Positions 27,508-38,913 of a stretch of DNA of 64,000 nucleotides are shown here, one piece after another. Position 1 is the first letter of the stretch, and the number at the start of each line of letters is the position of its first letter. The position numbers and the translations under genes are program-made. The notes under the pieces were generated by a model. It worked only from the letters and a program-made list of their open reading frames with translations. It had not been told where the DNA came from and made no database searches. This stretch comes from Nitrosomonadales bacterium (lineage in GTDB: Bacteria; Pseudomonadota; Gammaproteobacteria; Burkholderiales; Gallionellaceae): NCBI GenBank assembly GCA_016195965.1, contig JACPYR010000066.1, positions 23,272 through 87,271 on the forward strand. The letters run 5' to 3'.

Positions 27508-28962
27508 TTAACGAGGCAATACGGAACTACCCATCAAATACTCATCTACTGCACGTGCACACTGCCGGCCTTCGCGTATCGCCCACACCACCAGCGATTG
27601 CCCGCGACGCATGTCGCCTGCCGCGAATACCTTGTCTTTGCTGGTACGGTAATTATCCGTATCGGCCCTGGTGTTGCCGCGACCATCCTTTTCCACACCA
27701 AAGGCATCCAGCACCTTCTGCTCCGGGCTGACGAAGCCCATTGCCAGAAAAACCAGATCGGCTTTCAGCTCGAATTCACTGCCCGCGATCTCGCTCATCT
27801 TGCCATCTTTCCATTCCACGCGCACTGCGCGCAGTTTTTCAACCTTGCCATTGCTACCGGTGAATTCCTTGGTGGCAATCGCCCAATCCCGCGAACAACC
27901 CTCTTCATGCGAACTGGAAGTACGCAGCTTCAGCGGCCAGTTTGGCCACACCAGAGATTTGTTTTCCTGCTCCGGCGGACGCGGCATCACTTCAAATTGC
28001 GTCACAGACAAAGCGCCATGGCGATTCGACGTACCCACACAATCGGAGCCGGTATCGCCGCCGCCGATCACGACGACATGCTTGCCGGAGGCCGAGATCG
28101 GATTCTTGCCATCCCCGGCAACTTCTTTATTTTGCGGGATCAGGAATTCCAGCGCATAGTGCACACCCTTCAGCCCGCGTCCCGGAACCGGCAGGTCGCG
28201 CGGCATTTCCGCGCCGCCGGCCAATATTACCGCATCATATTTTTTCAGCAATTCGTCCGGGCTGATTGTTTTCGTGGCATCGTTTGTCGTACCTTTAACC
28301 GGCGCTTCCTTGCCGATGAAGGTGTTGGTCTGGAATTTCACGCCTTCTGCCGCCAACTGCGCCATGCGCCAATCGATCAGGCGTTTGTCGAGCTTGAAGT
28401 CCGGAATTCCGTAGCGCATCAAACCGCCGATGCGGCTATTCTTCTCGAACACCGTGACGCTGTGCCCGGCACGCGCGAGTTGCTGCGCGGCAGCCATACC
28501 AGCGGGGCCCGAGCCGACCACGGCTACTTTTTTGCCTGTCTTCTTTGCAGCCGGCTGCGGCACAACCCAACCGTTCTCGCCGCCCTTGTCAATGATGGCA
28601 TGCTCGATAGACTTGATGCCCACCGCGTCATTGTTGATGTTCAGCGTGCAGGCAGCCTCGCATGGCGCGGGGCAGATGCGTCCGGTAATCTCCGGAAAGT
28701 TATTGGTGGAATGCAACACGTCCAGCGCCTCGCGCCAGTTGCCGCGATATACCAGGTCGTTCCAGTCCGGGATGATGTTGTTGACCGGGCAGCCGCTGGT
28801 GCAGAACGGAATGCCGCAGTCCATGCAGCGCGCGCCCTGTGTCTTGGCCTGATCGTCGTTCAGATGCGCGACGAACTCCTTGTAATGCTTCAGGCGTTTT
28901 TCAACGGGCGTATAGCCCTCGCTGATGCGCTCGAACTCCATGAATCCGGTTGGCTTGCCCAT
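27508..28962 (-). CDS. gltD: Glutamate synthase (NADPH) small subunit
   Basis: The 484-residue subunit passes electrons from NADPH to GltB. It has N-terminal [4Fe-4S] cysteines ([14 protein letters not shown], then CPAPCEAAC), an FAD-binding GxGxxG ([20 protein letters not shown]), and an NADPH-binding GGGDTGSDC. It overlaps the gltB stop by one base (ATG at 28962), so the two are cotranslated. Confidence 0.97.
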   Translation of the reverse strand: MGKPTGFMEFERISEGYTPVEKRLKHYKEFVAHLNDDQAKTQGARCMDCGIPFCTSGCPVNNIIPDWNDLVYRGNWREALDVLHSTNNFPEITGRICPAPCEAACTLNINNDAVGIKSIEHAIIDKGGENGWVVPQPAAKKTGKKVAVVGSGPAGMAAAQQLARAGHSVTVFEKNSRIGGLMRYGIPDFKLDKRLIDWRMAQLAAEGVKFQTNTFIGKEAPVKGTTNDATKTISPDELLKKYDAVILAGGAEMPRDLPVPGRGLKGVHYALEFLIPQNKEVAGDGKNPISASGKHVVVIGGGDTGSDCVGTSNRHGALSVTQFEVMPRPPEQENKSLVWPNWPLKLRTSSSHEEGCSRDWAIATKEFTGSNGKVEKLRAVRVEWKDGKMSEIAGSEFELKADLVFLAMGFVSPEQKVLDAFGVEKDGRGNTRADTDNYRTSKDKVFAAGDMRRGQSLVVWAIREGRQCARAVDEYLMGSSVLPR

Positions 28963-31900
28963 TATGCGGCCTCCTTCTGCTTGCTTTGTTGCGCCGCAAT
29001 TTCCTGCAGGGCACGACGATATTCGGTCGGCATCACCTTGGTGAATTTATGCAAATAGACCGGCCAGTTATCCAGAATCTGTTTGGCGCGAGGACTGTTC
29101 GTGTAGCGCAGATGCTTTTCGATCTGCTCGCGCAGCGCTTGTTCGTCTGCCTTGTCGAGATGATTGAAATGCACGCGACCATGCGATTCGACCTCGCCTG
29201 TTTCGCTGGCGTCGGCCTCCGAGGGCACAGACTCGAGCGCCACCATGGTCAGATTGCAGCGCTTCTCGAAACCGCCGTCTTCATCCAGCACGTAAGCCAC
29301 ACCGCCCGACATGCCTGCGGCAAAATTGCGTCCTGTCTGCCCCAATACCACAACCATACCGCCGGTCATGTATTCGCAGCCGTGGTCGCCCAGGCCTTCC
29401 ACCACCGCGATCGCGCCGGAGTTGCGCACCGCGAAACGCTCGCCGGCCACGCCCGAAAAATAGCATTCGCCGGAAGTCGCGCCATACATCACGGTGTTGC
29501 CGACGATGATGTTTTCATGTGAAACCAGCCTGGAATCGGCCGGTGGCATGATCGCGATTCGTCCACCACACAAACCCTTGCCGACATAGTCGTTGCCTTC
29601 GCCGCGCAATTCGAACGACACGCCGTGAGCCAGGAAGGCGCCGAAACTCTGGCCGGCGGTGCCGGTAAATTTCACGGTTATGGTATCGGCAGGCAAACCG
29701 GCCTGACCGTAACGCTTGGCGACTTCGTGCGACAGCATCGCCCCGACGGTGCGGTTGACATTGCTGATCCTGCTTTCCAACGCCGCCGCTTGCCTGTTGT
29801 TCAGCGCGTTCTGTGCCTGTGCGATCAGCTTGTTATCCAGCGCCTTTTCCAGCTCGTGATCCTGCGCATCCGCATGGCGGCGCGCCACATTGGCCGCCAC
29901 TGCCGGTTGGTGGAACACCCTGGAGAAATCCAGCCCCTGCGCCTTCCAGTGCTCAATGCCGTGCTTCACATCGAGCAGGTCGGAGCGTCCGATCAGTTCG
30001 TCAAACTTGCGTATGCCGAGTTGCGCCATGTATTCACGCACCTCTTCGGCGACAAAGAAGAAGTAGTTCACCACATGTTCCGGTTGACCGGTAAATTTGC
30101 GGCGCAGCTCTGGATCCTGCGTCGCCACTCCGACCGGACAGGTGTTGAGATGGCATTTGCGCATCATGATGCAACCTTCCACCACCAGCGGCGCGGTCGC
30201 GAAACCAAATTCGTCCGCGCCCAGCAACGCTCCGATCACCACATCGCGGCCGGTCTTGATCTGGCCGTCCACCTGCAACGCGATGCGACCGCGCAACTGG
30301 TTCAGCACCAGCGTCTGCTGCGCCTCGGCTAAACCCAGCTCCCACGGCGTACCCGCGTGCTTGATCGACGAGATCGGCGACGCGCCCGTGCCGCCGTCGA
30401 AACCGGATACCACGATATGGTCGGCCTTGGCCTTGGCCACTCCTGCAGCCACCGTGCCCACACCTACTTCGGAAACCAGCTTCACCGAAATCGAGGCGGA
30501 TGGATTGGCATTCTTCAGGTCATGGATCAGCTGCGCGAGGTCTTCGATCGAATAAATATCGTGATGCGGCGGCGGCGAGATCAGCCCCACGCCCGGCACC
30601 GAGAAACGCAACTTGGCGATGTACTCGGACACTTTTCCGCCCGGCAACTGGCCGCCTTCTCCCGGCTTCGCGCCCTGCGCCATCTTGATCTGAATTTGAT
30701 CCGCATTGGAGAGGTATTCGGCGGTCACGCCAAAACGTCCCGATGCCACTTGCTTGATCTTGGAACGCAACGAGTCGCCCGGCATCATTTCGCGGTCGGC
30801 CTCGATACGGTTTTTTCCGATGATGTCGGAGAGCATCTCCCCGCCCTTGAATATCTTGAAGCGCGCCGCATCTTCGCCGCCTTCGCCGGTGTTGGACTTG
30901 CCGCCGATACGGTTCATCGCGATCGCCAACGTGGTATGCGCCTCGGTCGAAATGGAACCCAGCGACATTGCGCCGGTGGCGAAACGCTTGACGATTTCAC
31001 TGGCAGGCTCGACTTCGGCCAATGGCACCGCCTTGCCCGCAGCCCTGATCGCAAACAGGCCGCGCAAGGTTTTCAGACGGGTGCTTTGTTCATTGATGAG
31101 CTTCGCGTATTCCTTGTATGTCGCTGCGCTGTTGGTGCGCGTTGCATGCTGCAATTTTGCGATCGAGTCCGGAGTCCACATGTGCTCCTCGCCGCGCACG
31201 CGGTAAGCGTATTCGCCGCCCGCTTCAAGCGCATTGGCCAGCACCGGATCGGCGCCGAATGCATTGCGATGCGTGCGCACCGCCTCTTCCGCCACCACAC
31301 CCAAGCCTATGCCCTCGATCTGGGTCGCGGTGCCGGTAAAATATTCTGCGACGAAATCGGCATTCAGGCCGACCGCCTCGAATATCTGCGCGCCGCAATA
31401 CGACTGGTAGGTCGAGATGCCCATCTTGGACATCACCTTCATCAAGCCCTTGTTGATCGCCTTGATGTAGCGCTTCTTCGCCTCCTTGGCATCAACCTTG
31501 GCCGGCAGATTCATCGCCATGATGGTTTCATACGCCAGCCACGGGCATACCGCTTCCGCGCCGTACCCGGCGAGCAACGCGAAGTGATGCACCTCGCGCG
31601 CCGAGCCGGTATCCACCACCAGCCCGGTGCTGGTGCGCAGCCCGGCGCTCACCAGGTGATGATGGACTTTGGCGCAGGCCACCAGCGCAGGGATCGCCAC
31701 GCGCATCGCCGACATCGCGCGATCGGACAGGATCAGCACGTTGTAACCCTCGGCCACCGCCCGGTCGGCAGCAGAGCACAACGCCCCGATAGCCTTCTCG
31801 CAGCCTGCCGCGCCGTCCTTGGCCGGATAGGTGATATCCAGAACCTGGGACTTGTACTGCCCCTTGGTCAGCTGGTCGATATTGCGCAGCTTGGCGATGT

Positions 31901-33626
31901 CATCGTTGGACAGCACCGGCTGATGCACCTCCAGGCGCAGCATGGGCTTGGTTTCTTCGATGCCGAGCAGGTTGGGCTTGGGGCCGATAAACGAAGTCAG
32001 CGACATCACGATCTCTTCGCGGATCGGATCGATAGGCGGGTTGGTCACTTGCGCGAACAACTGCTGGAAATAATCGTAGAAGGAACGATTCTTGTTCGAC
32101 AACACCGCCAGCGCGGCATCGGTACCCATGGATCCGGTCGGCTCTTCACCGGCGCTGACCATAGGCGCGAGTATGAATTTCAGGTCTTCCTGCGAATAGC
32201 CGAACGCCTGCTGGGTATCCAGCAACGTGGCATTCAGCTTGGGCTTGGCCGCCACTTCCGGCAGGTCGCCGAGGAAATAGCGCGATTGGTCTACCCACTT
32301 ACGATACGGTTTGGCGGTGGCCAGCTGCTTCTTCAATTCGGCGTCGTCGATGATGCGCCCTGCCTGCATGTCGATCAGGAACATCTTGCCGGGCTGCAAA
32401 CGCCACTTCTTGACGATCTTGTGCTGCGGAATATCCAGCACGCCCATCTCGGACGCCATCAGCACCATGTCGTCGTCGGTGATCAGGTAGCGCGCCGGAC
32501 GCAGACCGTTGCGGTCCAGCGTCGCGCCTATCATGCGCCCATCGGTGAAAGCCACGGCGGCGGGGCCGTCCCACGGCTCCATCAGCGCGGCATGGTATTC
32601 GTAAAATGCGCGGCGCTCCTCGTCCATCAGCGGATTGCCCGCCCAGGCCTCGGGAATCAGCAGCATCATCGCGTGCGGCAGGGAGTAACCGCCCGCCACC
32701 AGCAGTTCCAGCGCATTGTCGAAACAGGCCGAATCCGACTGGCCTTCGACGATCAGCGGCCACAGTTTCTCCAGGTCCTCACCGAGCAGCTTGGAGGACA
32801 TCGCCGCATGGCGCGCGCTCATCCAGTTCACGTTGCCACGCACGGTGTTGATCTCGCCGTTGTGCGCGATCATCCGGAATGGATGAGCCAGATCCCAGGT
32901 CGGGAAAGTATTGGTGGAGAAGCGCTGATGCACCAGCGCCAGCGCGCTGACCACGCGTGAGTCCTGCAGATCGAGGTAATACTTGCCGACCTGGTCGGCC
33001 AGCAGCATGCCTTTGTAGACTATGGTGCGGCAGGACAAGGAGGGACAATAAAAACCCTTGCCTTGATTTTTGGGCAGCGCGCGCACCGCGTGCTCCATGG
33101 TCTTGCGGATCACCAGCAACTTGCGCTCGAACGCATCGGCATCGGCACAATTTTTACCTCTGGCAATGAATACCTGGCGCACCACAGGCTCGACCTTCTT
33201 GACGCTCTCGCCCAAGCCGCTGCTATTTACCGGCACATCGCGCCAGCCCAGCAACTGCTGGCCTTCGGCTGCAATCCTGGCGGCGACTATCTTTTCACAC
33301 GCGGCACGCGATGCCGCATCGCGCGACAGGAACAACATGCCCACGCCGTAACTGCCGATGGCCGGCAGGGTCATACCCTGGGCCGCGCACTGCGCGCGAA
33401 GAAACGCATCGGGGATCTGCAACAAAATTCCCGCGCCATCACCAGCCAGGGGATCGGCGCCCACCGCGCCGCGATGTGTCAGATTTTCCAGAATCCGCAA
33501 CCCCTGGCGCACCATGTCATGGCTCTGCTTGCCCTTGATATGGGCTACAAAACCCACCCCGCAGGCATCGCGCTCCTGGCGCGGATCGTACAAACCTTGT
33601 TGCACAGGCAAAGAAGAATTACTCAC
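28962..33626 (-). CDS. gltB: Glutamate synthase (NADPH) large subunit
   Basis: The 1554-residue protein makes glutamate from 2-oxoglutarate and glutamine. A 21-residue propeptide precedes the catalytic Cys22 in [12 protein letters not shown]. The class II amidotransferase domain is followed by the FMN-binding barrel ([34 protein letters not shown]), the [3Fe-4S] cysteines in [15 protein letters not shown], and the C-terminal beta-helix ([30 protein letters not shown]). GTG start with a GGGG-type Shine-Dalgarno. Confidence 0.98.
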   Translation of the reverse strand: MSNSSLPVQQGLYDPRQERDACGVGFVAHIKGKQSHDMVRQGLRILENLTHRGAVGADPLAGDGAGILLQIPDAFLRAQCAAQGMTLPAIGSYGVGMLFLSRDAASRAACEKIVAARIAAEGQQLLGWRDVPVNSSGLGESVKKVEPVVRQVFIARGKNCADADAFERKLLVIRKTMEHAVRALPKNQGKGFYCPSLSCRTIVYKGMLLADQVGKYYLDLQDSRVVSALALVHQRFSTNTFPTWDLAHPFRMIAHNGEINTVRGNVNWMSARHAAMSSKLLGEDLEKLWPLIVEGQSDSACFDNALELLVAGGYSLPHAMMLLIPEAWAGNPLMDEERRAFYEYHAALMEPWDGPAAVAFTDGRMIGATLDRNGLRPARYLITDDDMVLMASEMGVLDIPQHKIVKKWRLQPGKMFLIDMQAGRIIDDAELKKQLATAKPYRKWVDQSRYFLGDLPEVAAKPKLNATLLDTQQAFGYSQEDLKFILAPMVSAGEEPTGSMGTDAALAVLSNKNRSFYDYFQQLFAQVTNPPIDPIREEIVMSLTSFIGPKPNLLGIEETKPMLRLEVHQPVLSNDDIAKLRNIDQLTKGQYKSQVLDITYPAKDGAAGCEKAIGALCSAADRAVAEGYNVLILSDRAMSAMRVAIPALVACAKVHHHLVSAGLRTSTGLVVDTGSAREVHHFALLAGYGAEAVCPWLAYETIMAMNLPAKVDAKEAKKRYIKAINKGLMKVMSKMGISTYQSYCGAQIFEAVGLNADFVAEYFTGTATQIEGIGLGVVAEEAVRTHRNAFGADPVLANALEAGGEYAYRVRGEEHMWTPDSIAKLQHATRTNSAATYKEYAKLINEQSTRLKTLRGLFAIRAAGKAVPLAEVEPASEIVKRFATGAMSLGSISTEAHTTLAIAMNRIGGKSNTGEGGEDAARFKIFKGGEMLSDIIGKNRIEADREMMPGDSLRSKIKQVASGRFGVTAEYLSNADQIQIKMAQGAKPGEGGQLPGGKVSEYIAKLRFSVPGVGLISPPPHHDIYSIEDLAQLIHDLKNANPSASISVKLVSEVGVGTVAAGVAKAKADHIVVSGFDGGTGASPISSIKHAGTPWELGLAEAQQTLVLNQLRGRIALQVDGQIKTGRDVVIGALLGADEFGFATAPLVVEGCIMMRKCHLNTCPVGVATQDPELRRKFTGQPEHVVNYFFFVAEEVREYMAQLGIRKFDELIGRSDLLDVKHGIEHWKAQGLDFSRVFHQPAVAANVARRHADAQDHELEKALDNKLIAQAQNALNNRQAAALESRISNVNRTVGAMLSHEVAKRYGQAGLPADTITVKFTGTAGQSFGAFLAHGVSFELRGEGNDYVGKGLCGGRIAIMPPADSRLVSHENIIVGNTVMYGATSGECYFSGVAGERFAVRNSGAIAVVEGLGDHGCEYMTGGMVVVLGQTGRNFAAGMSGGVAYVLDEDGGFEKRCNLTMVALESVPSEADASETGEVESHGRVHFNHLDKADEQALREQIEKHLRYTNSPRAKQILDNWPVYLHKFTKVMPTEYRRALQEIAAQQSKQKEAA

Positions 33627-33776
33627 TTGTTCCCCAATTCAAACTATAAAGCCCTATCATTTGAGAGCCAAAAAATGGCGGCACACGCCGCCATTGCAAT
33701 TTCAAAAGCGAAAGGGCGGAAATTCTACCTTGTCTGGTGATGATGGGCAACCGCGCCGAGCTCGCGGCCCGAATTA

Positions 33777-34904
33777 TCAGATAGGCGCCTCTTCCACCGC
33801 AAAAATCCGGCGATGCTCGCGTATCGCATAGCGATCGGTCATTCCCGCGATATAGTCGGCAACCGCGCGCGCCCTGTCATGCTCTGCCTGCCCCTGAAAT
33901 TGCGGCGGCAGTAGGCGGCTATCCGCCATGAATATGCCGAACAGATCGTCGATGATACGTTGCGCCTTGGCGCTCATGCGTAGCACGCGGTAATGCCGGT
34001 ACAAATGGATGCGCAAAAAGTTTTTCAGTGCGCGTTGTTGCTCGAACATCTCCGCGCTATATGCGATCAGCGCCGGGGCGCTACGCACCTCATCCAGCGT
34101 TGCCGGAGCGTGCATTTTGATATTGCTCTCGCTTTGGCTGACCAGATCGGTGACCAGCAGATTGATCATGCGCCGCACCGTTTCATGCACCACACGCCGC
34201 TCGGCCAGGCCGGGGTACGCATGCCGCACTTCGGCCAATTGCATCGCGACCAGCGGCACGGCTTCCAGTTGCTCCAGCGTGATCAGGCCAGAACGCAAGC
34301 CGTCATCCACATCGTGATTGTTATAGGCAATCTCGTCGGCCAGGTTGGCTATCTGCGCCTCCAGCGAAGGGCGGCGATTATTCAGGAAGCGCTCGCCCAC
34401 TTCGCCCAGCCTGGCCGCATTTTCAGCCGAACAATGTTTGAGTATGCCTTCGCGAGTCTCAAAGCATAGATTCAAGCCGTCGAACGTGGCATAGCGCTCT
34501 TCCAGAGCGTCCACGACGCGCAGCGATTGCAGGTTGTGCTCGAATCCGCCGTAGGCCTTCATGCAGGCATTCAGCGCTTCCTGTCCTGCGTGACCGAACG
34601 GGGTGTGGCCGAGGTCGTGCGCCAGCGAGATCGCCTCGGCCAGATCTTCGTTCAATCGCAGGCGCCGCGCAATGGAGCGGGCAATCTGCGCCACCTCGAT
34701 GCTGTGGGTCAGCCGGGTGCGGAACAGATCGCCCTCGTGATTAACAAACACCTGGGTCTTGTATTCGAGCCTGCGGAACGCCACCGAATGAATGATGCGG
34801 TCGCGGTCGCGCTGAAATTCGCTGCGCCCGTTAGGCGCGGCTTCCGTTATCTGCCTGCCGCGCGAGTTGGTCTCGCTGACCGCATAGGGCGCGAATTCGG
34901 TCAT
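33777..34904 (-). CDS. dgt: dGTPase-like deoxynucleoside triphosphate triphosphohydrolase
   Basis: The 375-residue HD-domain hydrolase has [53 protein letters not shown] (the HD pair) and [20 protein letters not shown]. Family members release triphosphate from dNTPs. It overlaps the aroB stop by 4 bp (ATGA), so it is translationally coupled to aroB. Confidence 0.95.
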   Translation of the reverse strand: MTEFAPYAVSETNSRGRQITEAAPNGRSEFQRDRDRIIHSVAFRRLEYKTQVFVNHEGDLFRTRLTHSIEVAQIARSIARRLRLNEDLAEAISLAHDLGHTPFGHAGQEALNACMKAYGGFEHNLQSLRVVDALEERYATFDGLNLCFETREGILKHCSAENAARLGEVGERFLNNRRPSLEAQIANLADEIAYNNHDVDDGLRSGLITLEQLEAVPLVAMQLAEVRHAYPGLAERRVVHETVRRMINLLVTDLVSQSESNIKMHAPATLDEVRSAPALIAYSAEMFEQQRALKNFLRIHLYRHYRVLRMSAKAQRIIDDLFGIFMADSRLLPPQFQGQAEHDRARAVADYIAGMTDRYAIREHRRIFAVEEAPI

Positions 34905-35983
34905 TTACAACAAGCCGCCAAGGTCTGCCGCAATAATTCAGGATTCGCATCGCCATACACCACCGCGCGCCCAAGCTGCTTGAGCAGCACAAAGCGTATT
35001 TTGCCGCCCTCTACCTTCTTATCCAGCCCCATCAGGTCCAGATATTTCTCCGCGCCGAGGTCGGGTGCAACCACCGGCAACCTTGCGCGCTCGAACAGCC
35101 CGCGGATGCGCGCCACGTCCTGCGCGCCGATCCAACCCAGGCGCTGCGACAAATCTGCCGCCATGACCGTGCCCGCCGCGACTCCCTCGCCATGCAGCCA
35201 GTTGCCATAACCCATGCCTGATTCGATCGCATGCCCGAAGGTGTGGCCCAGATTCAACAGCGCGCGCTCACCGCTTTCGCGTTCATCCGCCTCGACCACT
35301 TCCGCCTTGTTCTGGCAGCTGCGCGCAATCGCATATTGCAGTGCGACAGTATCGCGCGCCAGCAACTTGTCGATATTCTGTTCCAGCCACTCCAGGAACG
35401 GCAGGTCGCGGATCAAACCATACTTGATCACTTCGGCGAGTCCCGCCGCCAACTCTTTATCCGGCAGGGTGTCCAGCGTATCGGTATCGGCCAGCACCAG
35501 CTGCGGCTGGTAGAACGCGCCTATCATGTTCTTGCCGAGCGGATGATTGATGCCGGTCTTGCCGCCCACCGAGGAATCCACCTGCGCCAGCAGCGTGGTC
35601 GGAATCTGGATGAATGGCACACCGCGCAAATAGGTCGCCGCCGCATATCCGGTCATATCGCCGACCACGCCGCCGCCCAGCGCAATCAGCGGCGTAGTGC
35701 GTTCGCAGCGGTGGGTCAGCAGCGCGTCGTAGATCAGATTCAGCGTGTCGGAATTTTTATATTCCTCCCCATCGGGAAGAATAATTGTCACGCTGACGAC
35801 GCCTATACTCTGCAAGGTATGCTGTAGCTTTTCCATATACAGCGGCGCGACCGTGGTATTGGAAACGATCGCCACGCGCTTGCGCGGCACCGCTTTCTGC
35901 AACAGCTCGGCCCGCGTCAACAGGCCGCTGCCGATATGTATCGGATAACTGCGCTCGCCCAATCCCACCGTCAGTGTTTGCAT
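34901..35983 (-). CDS. aroB: 3-Dehydroquinate synthase
   Basis: It converts DAHP to 3-dehydroquinate in the shikimate pathway. The 360-residue protein (from ATG 35983, [18 protein letters not shown]) has [49 protein letters not shown] and a C-terminal [10 protein letters not shown] with metal-binding His residues. ATGs at 35992 and 36001 are alternative starts; none has a strong Shine-Dalgarno. A short TTGGGTT/AACCCAA hairpin at the aroK-aroB junction (36013-36031) might affect coupling. Confidence 0.96.
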   Translation of the reverse strand: MQTLTVGLGERSYPIHIGSGLLTRAELLQKAVPRKRVAIVSNTTVAPLYMEKLQHTLQSIGVVSVTIILPDGEEYKNSDTLNLIYDALLTHRCERTTPLIALGGGVVGDMTGYAAATYLRGVPFIQIPTTLLAQVDSSVGGKTGINHPLGKNMIGAFYQPQLVLADTDTLDTLPDKELAAGLAEVIKYGLIRDLPFLEWLEQNIDKLLARDTVALQYAIARSCQNKAEVVEADERESGERALLNLGHTFGHAIESGMGYGNWLHGEGVAAGTVMAADLSQRLGWIGAQDVARIRGLFERARLPVVAPDLGAEKYLDLMGLDKKVEGGKIRFVLLKQLGRAVVYGDANPELLRQTLAACCK

Positions 35984-36023
35984 ATTCTTCATGTTAACCA
36001 TGTACAAAAATTATTGGGTTGCG

Positions 36024-36617
36024 CTAACCCAAGCTGCATTTTTTATAGTTCTCTATTTCTTCCGCCAGGTGCAGCATCAAGGCGTGCACGCTCTGCTTGC
36101 CGCTCTGCCCGACAATGTCGGACACCTGCTGATAAAGCGGATCGCGCTGACTGAATATTTCGCTCAGCTTGGCATACGGATTTTCGGTTTGCAACAACGG
36201 GCGATTGCGGTCATGTTTGGTGCGCAGCCACAAATCGTGCACGCCTGCCTTCAGGTAGATGACGATGCCATTCTGCTGCAGCAGCGCGCGGTTTTGTTCC
36301 GCCAGCACCGCTCCCCCGCCCGTCGCCAAAACCTGGTTATCGCGCGTGACCAGTTCGCGCAGAGCTGCCGTTTCACGCAATCTAAAGCCCACCTCTCCCT
36401 CCACATCAAAAATGTGTGGAATAGTCACCCCGGTGCGTTTGATGATTTCCTCGTCGCTATCGACAAATACCTTGCCCAGATGCCTGGCCAGCGCCCGCCC
36501 CATCGTGGTCTTGCCGGAGCCCATCATGCCCACCAGGATCAGATTACCGGACTGCAGTTTTCGGCTGCCGACCGCGCGGCTGCTATCCGGATGGCCTATG
36601 TCTTGATCGCTATGCAT
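36024..36617 (-). CDS. aroK: Shikimate kinase
   Basis: It phosphorylates shikimate at O-3. The 197-residue protein has Walker A LVGMMGSGKTTMGRALA, the shikimate-binding DSDEEI, FRLRE, and TGGGAV. The ATG at 36617 starts an unusually long leader (MHSDQDIGHPDSS to about residue 25) before the fold. The TTG upstream (36644) is less likely, as it lies inside the terminator stem. It is first gene of aroK-aroB-dgt. Confidence 0.95.
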   Translation of the reverse strand: MHSDQDIGHPDSSRAVGSRKLQSGNLILVGMMGSGKTTMGRALARHLGKVFVDSDEEIIKRTGVTIPHIFDVEGEVGFRLRETAALRELVTRDNQVLATGGGAVLAEQNRALLQQNGIVIYLKAGVHDLWLRTKHDRNRPLLQTENPYAKLSEIFSQRDPLYQQVSDIVGQSGKQSVHALMLHLAEEIENYKKCSLG

Positions 36618-36642
36618 GTGCGGTATTGTAAACGATAAAATC

Positions 36643-36668
36643 AAAAGCCCGGACTAGCCGGGCTTTTT
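36643..36668 (-). terminator. Intrinsic terminator between the Ig-like lipoprotein gene and aroK
   Basis: AAAAGCCCGG and CCGGGCTTTTT form a 10-bp stem with an ACTAG loop and T-runs on both strands, 23 bp after the stop of the Ig-like gene. It ends that transcript and insulates the aroK unit, whose promoter must lie in or near it. Confidence 0.85.
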
Positions 36669-36690
36669 ACTCGCAATTTTGACGCGCAAA

Positions 36691-38763
36691 TTAATATTTA
36701 AAAGGCGATGGCGGCAACACGCAAGGAACGCTATCCGCTACAGAAGCCACCAGACGAAAATCCAATTGGCCTACTGCTGGCGTACCCTGGACTGACGCTG
36801 AAGCATGTATTCTGGATATGATCCAATTCGCACTGGACTTGGTATAGGTCAGGTTGAAAGTTGCCAATCCCGTCGCATCCGTTGTCGCCGTCCCAGGCTT
36901 ATCAGCCGGATTCGTCGAGGCCAATGTACCCCCGTACGAATTCAGCGGAGTAATTTGGCCATCTAAAGTCACTGCTGTTCCCGCTAGGGGCGTAGCCACA
37001 GTGCCTGTAGCGAAATATTTTCTGGTTCCGTCTTCGCCAAGATCCAGGAACAAATTCTGATTGGCATCTTCATTGTAGTATGTCCCCATATTGGCTGGAA
37101 CCCATACTGGCGGCGTTGCGTTAGTCCAATATCCGCCATCCAAATCCCATTTGCATCCCGAGCCTGTGCTCCACGCTATCGGCCATGTACTGATGTTGAC
37201 CACTGTTCCTGCCGGTGCCGGACTGCCATTGGAGTCGGCAACCAACACCGACATCGGCATTGAATAGATGGTGCTGGCACCGCCAGCATCGATAATTTTG
37301 GATGCCTGGCCGAATGCGATCGAGCCCGCCGTACCGCCGACAATTATGGCCGCATCATAACTGGACGCGGTTGTATTTGCGACCAATAAAGATTGGGTCG
37401 CAATCGCAGTGCCAACCACGCTGGCGCGAACCTGCACCCCTGCCGCGCCGGAAGACAGTGAACCGGATGTAAACGTCGCTGGAGCAGCGCCCAAAGGCAA
37501 GCCCCCTTGAGTTGAAGCCGCCGAAAACACCACCACGGGAGAGACGGTTTCTCCCGAGTTGGTGCCGGTACCGCTGACTATCGAGAACGCGACCGGAGCA
37601 TTTCCGACCGGCGCGCCCGTTGTGTCATACACCATAGCGGTCAGGTTCGAATAGCCCACTGTAGAACCCACACTCCTAGGCACCACAGTAGGAGTGGCCT
37701 GCAGCGAAATTTTGGCGGCAGTTTTGGCCGTCATTCCTACGGTAAGGGTGTCGCTCAAGGCGGGGCTGAGGGGGTCGAATACTTGAACATTAGCTACGCC
37801 AGCCACGGAGGTCGTCAGGGTCGCTTGCGCAATCCCGTTGACAACCGCAACCGTTACCACGTTCTGATTAGCAACCCCGTTCCATATTCCTATTGTCGTT
37901 GCAAATACCACTTTTAATGTAGGCACTGGCGCGGCAACCTGCACTACCAATGAGTCGCCTATTTGCATCGCGGTATTTTTAGGGCTAACCGGAACTACTC
38001 CTGTCCCGCCATTCAGCGTTAGCAGATTAATGCCGAATGTAGTGGCACCGGCCCCAACCGTGAAATTAGTCGATGAAGTGGCTCCTGCTGCAGATGCAAC
38101 TACGGTTGCAGTGCCAGCAACTGCCCCTGCAACCGTGACAACCATTTGACCATTGATATCCGTAGTTCCGGTAGCCGGTGTGAACGTCACACTCCCGCCA
38201 CCCGTCTGACTCAGCGTTACCGCAGCGCCTGAAATCGGCGAACCACCGGCATCTTTCGCTGTGACGGTCAATGTTGTTGACCCGCCCACGGCCACCGATG
38301 TTGCTGTTGCATTCAATGCAACGGTAGAGCCGACAACTTGCACCGGCATCAACGCGGTAGATGCGCCTGATGTCGCGGTAATAGTCGCGGTGCGATTTGC
38401 CTTGTTGGCGGTTCCTGAAGTAAAGGTCACTGTAGCTTTACCTGTCGCATCGGTGATAACCGATGCAGAGGAAAGCAGACCGGTATCCGCGCTTAAATTG
38501 ACTACCACACCTGGCACTGTCGAGTTGGTAGAGCTGACAGCCAGAATAGTGATCGTACTGCTTGTCGAGTTGTCGGATTTTACCGTGGCTGGCAAGCCCG
38601 ACAACTGCAAGCTAGACGCCGTGGCTACCGTTGTACCGGTCGTAGTCGCGGCGGACGGGGTGATCGAGGTTCCGGTGCAGCCCGCAAGCAACCCAACTAC
38701 CGTCGCCAATATGAACGATGCCGAAATCCGGGCAAGATTGTTACTGAAATTGATTACACGCAT
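36691..38763 (-). CDS. Large Ig-like (Big_1-type) repeat lipoprotein
   Basis: The ATG at 38763 has GGAG six bases upstream and gives 690 residues. A lipobox (TVVGLLAGCTG) predicts an outer-membrane or surface lipoprotein. Several Big_1/invasin-like beta-domains follow, each with a DxxGxA(T/V)VTF turn (ITDATGKATVTFTSG, GTTDINGQMVVTVAG). The C-terminal part carries a Ca-binding-like acidic loop (NEDANQNLFLDLGEDG) and a final ATGLATFNLTY domain. Low-complexity Ser/Thr/Ala segments join the domains. It lies 3' of the pilQ operon, and an adhesin or pilus-associated role is inference. Confidence 0.8.
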   Translation of the reverse strand: MRVINFSNNLARISASFILATVVGLLAGCTGTSITPSAATTTGTTVATASSLQLSGLPATVKSDNSTSSTITILAVSSTNSTVPGVVVNLSADTGLLSSASVITDATGKATVTFTSGTANKANRTATITATSGASTALMPVQVVGSTVALNATATSVAVGGSTTLTVTAKDAGGSPISGAAVTLSQTGGGSVTFTPATGTTDINGQMVVTVAGAVAGTATVVASAAGATSSTNFTVGAGATTFGINLLTLNGGTGVVPVSPKNTAMQIGDSLVVQVAAPVPTLKVVFATTIGIWNGVANQNVVTVAVVNGIAQATLTTSVAGVANVQVFDPLSPALSDTLTVGMTAKTAAKISLQATPTVVPRSVGSTVGYSNLTAMVYDTTGAPVGNAPVAFSIVSGTGTNSGETVSPVVVFSAASTQGGLPLGAAPATFTSGSLSSGAAGVQVRASVVGTAIATQSLLVANTTASSYDAAIIVGGTAGSIAFGQASKIIDAGGASTIYSMPMSVLVADSNGSPAPAGTVVNISTWPIAWSTGSGCKWDLDGGYWTNATPPVWVPANMGTYYNEDANQNLFLDLGEDGTRKYFATGTVATPLAGTAVTLDGQITPLNSYGGTLASTNPADKPGTATTDATGLATFNLTYTKSSANWIISRIHASASVQGTPAVGQLDFRLVASVADSVPCVLPPSPFKY

Positions 38764-38913
38764 ATTCATCTCCATTCACTACTCTGCACAACGAGCACGC
38801 TACGCAATCCATCAAATTGGCGGCGAGACTGACACACCCGACATCGCACATGCAACTCAAACCCGACTAACGGATAACTTGCGTCCACCAACGGCTTCCG
38901 CTTGATCACTGCG

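Noticed and set aside
27400..29058. 552-codon plus-strand open frame
   Set aside because: Antisense to gltD, and its composition follows the complement of gltD codons. No protein motif.
30357..32960. 867-codon plus-strand open frame
   Set aside because: It is antisense to gltB, whose motifs and cofactor sites are complete. Long antisense frames are common in GC-rich genes.
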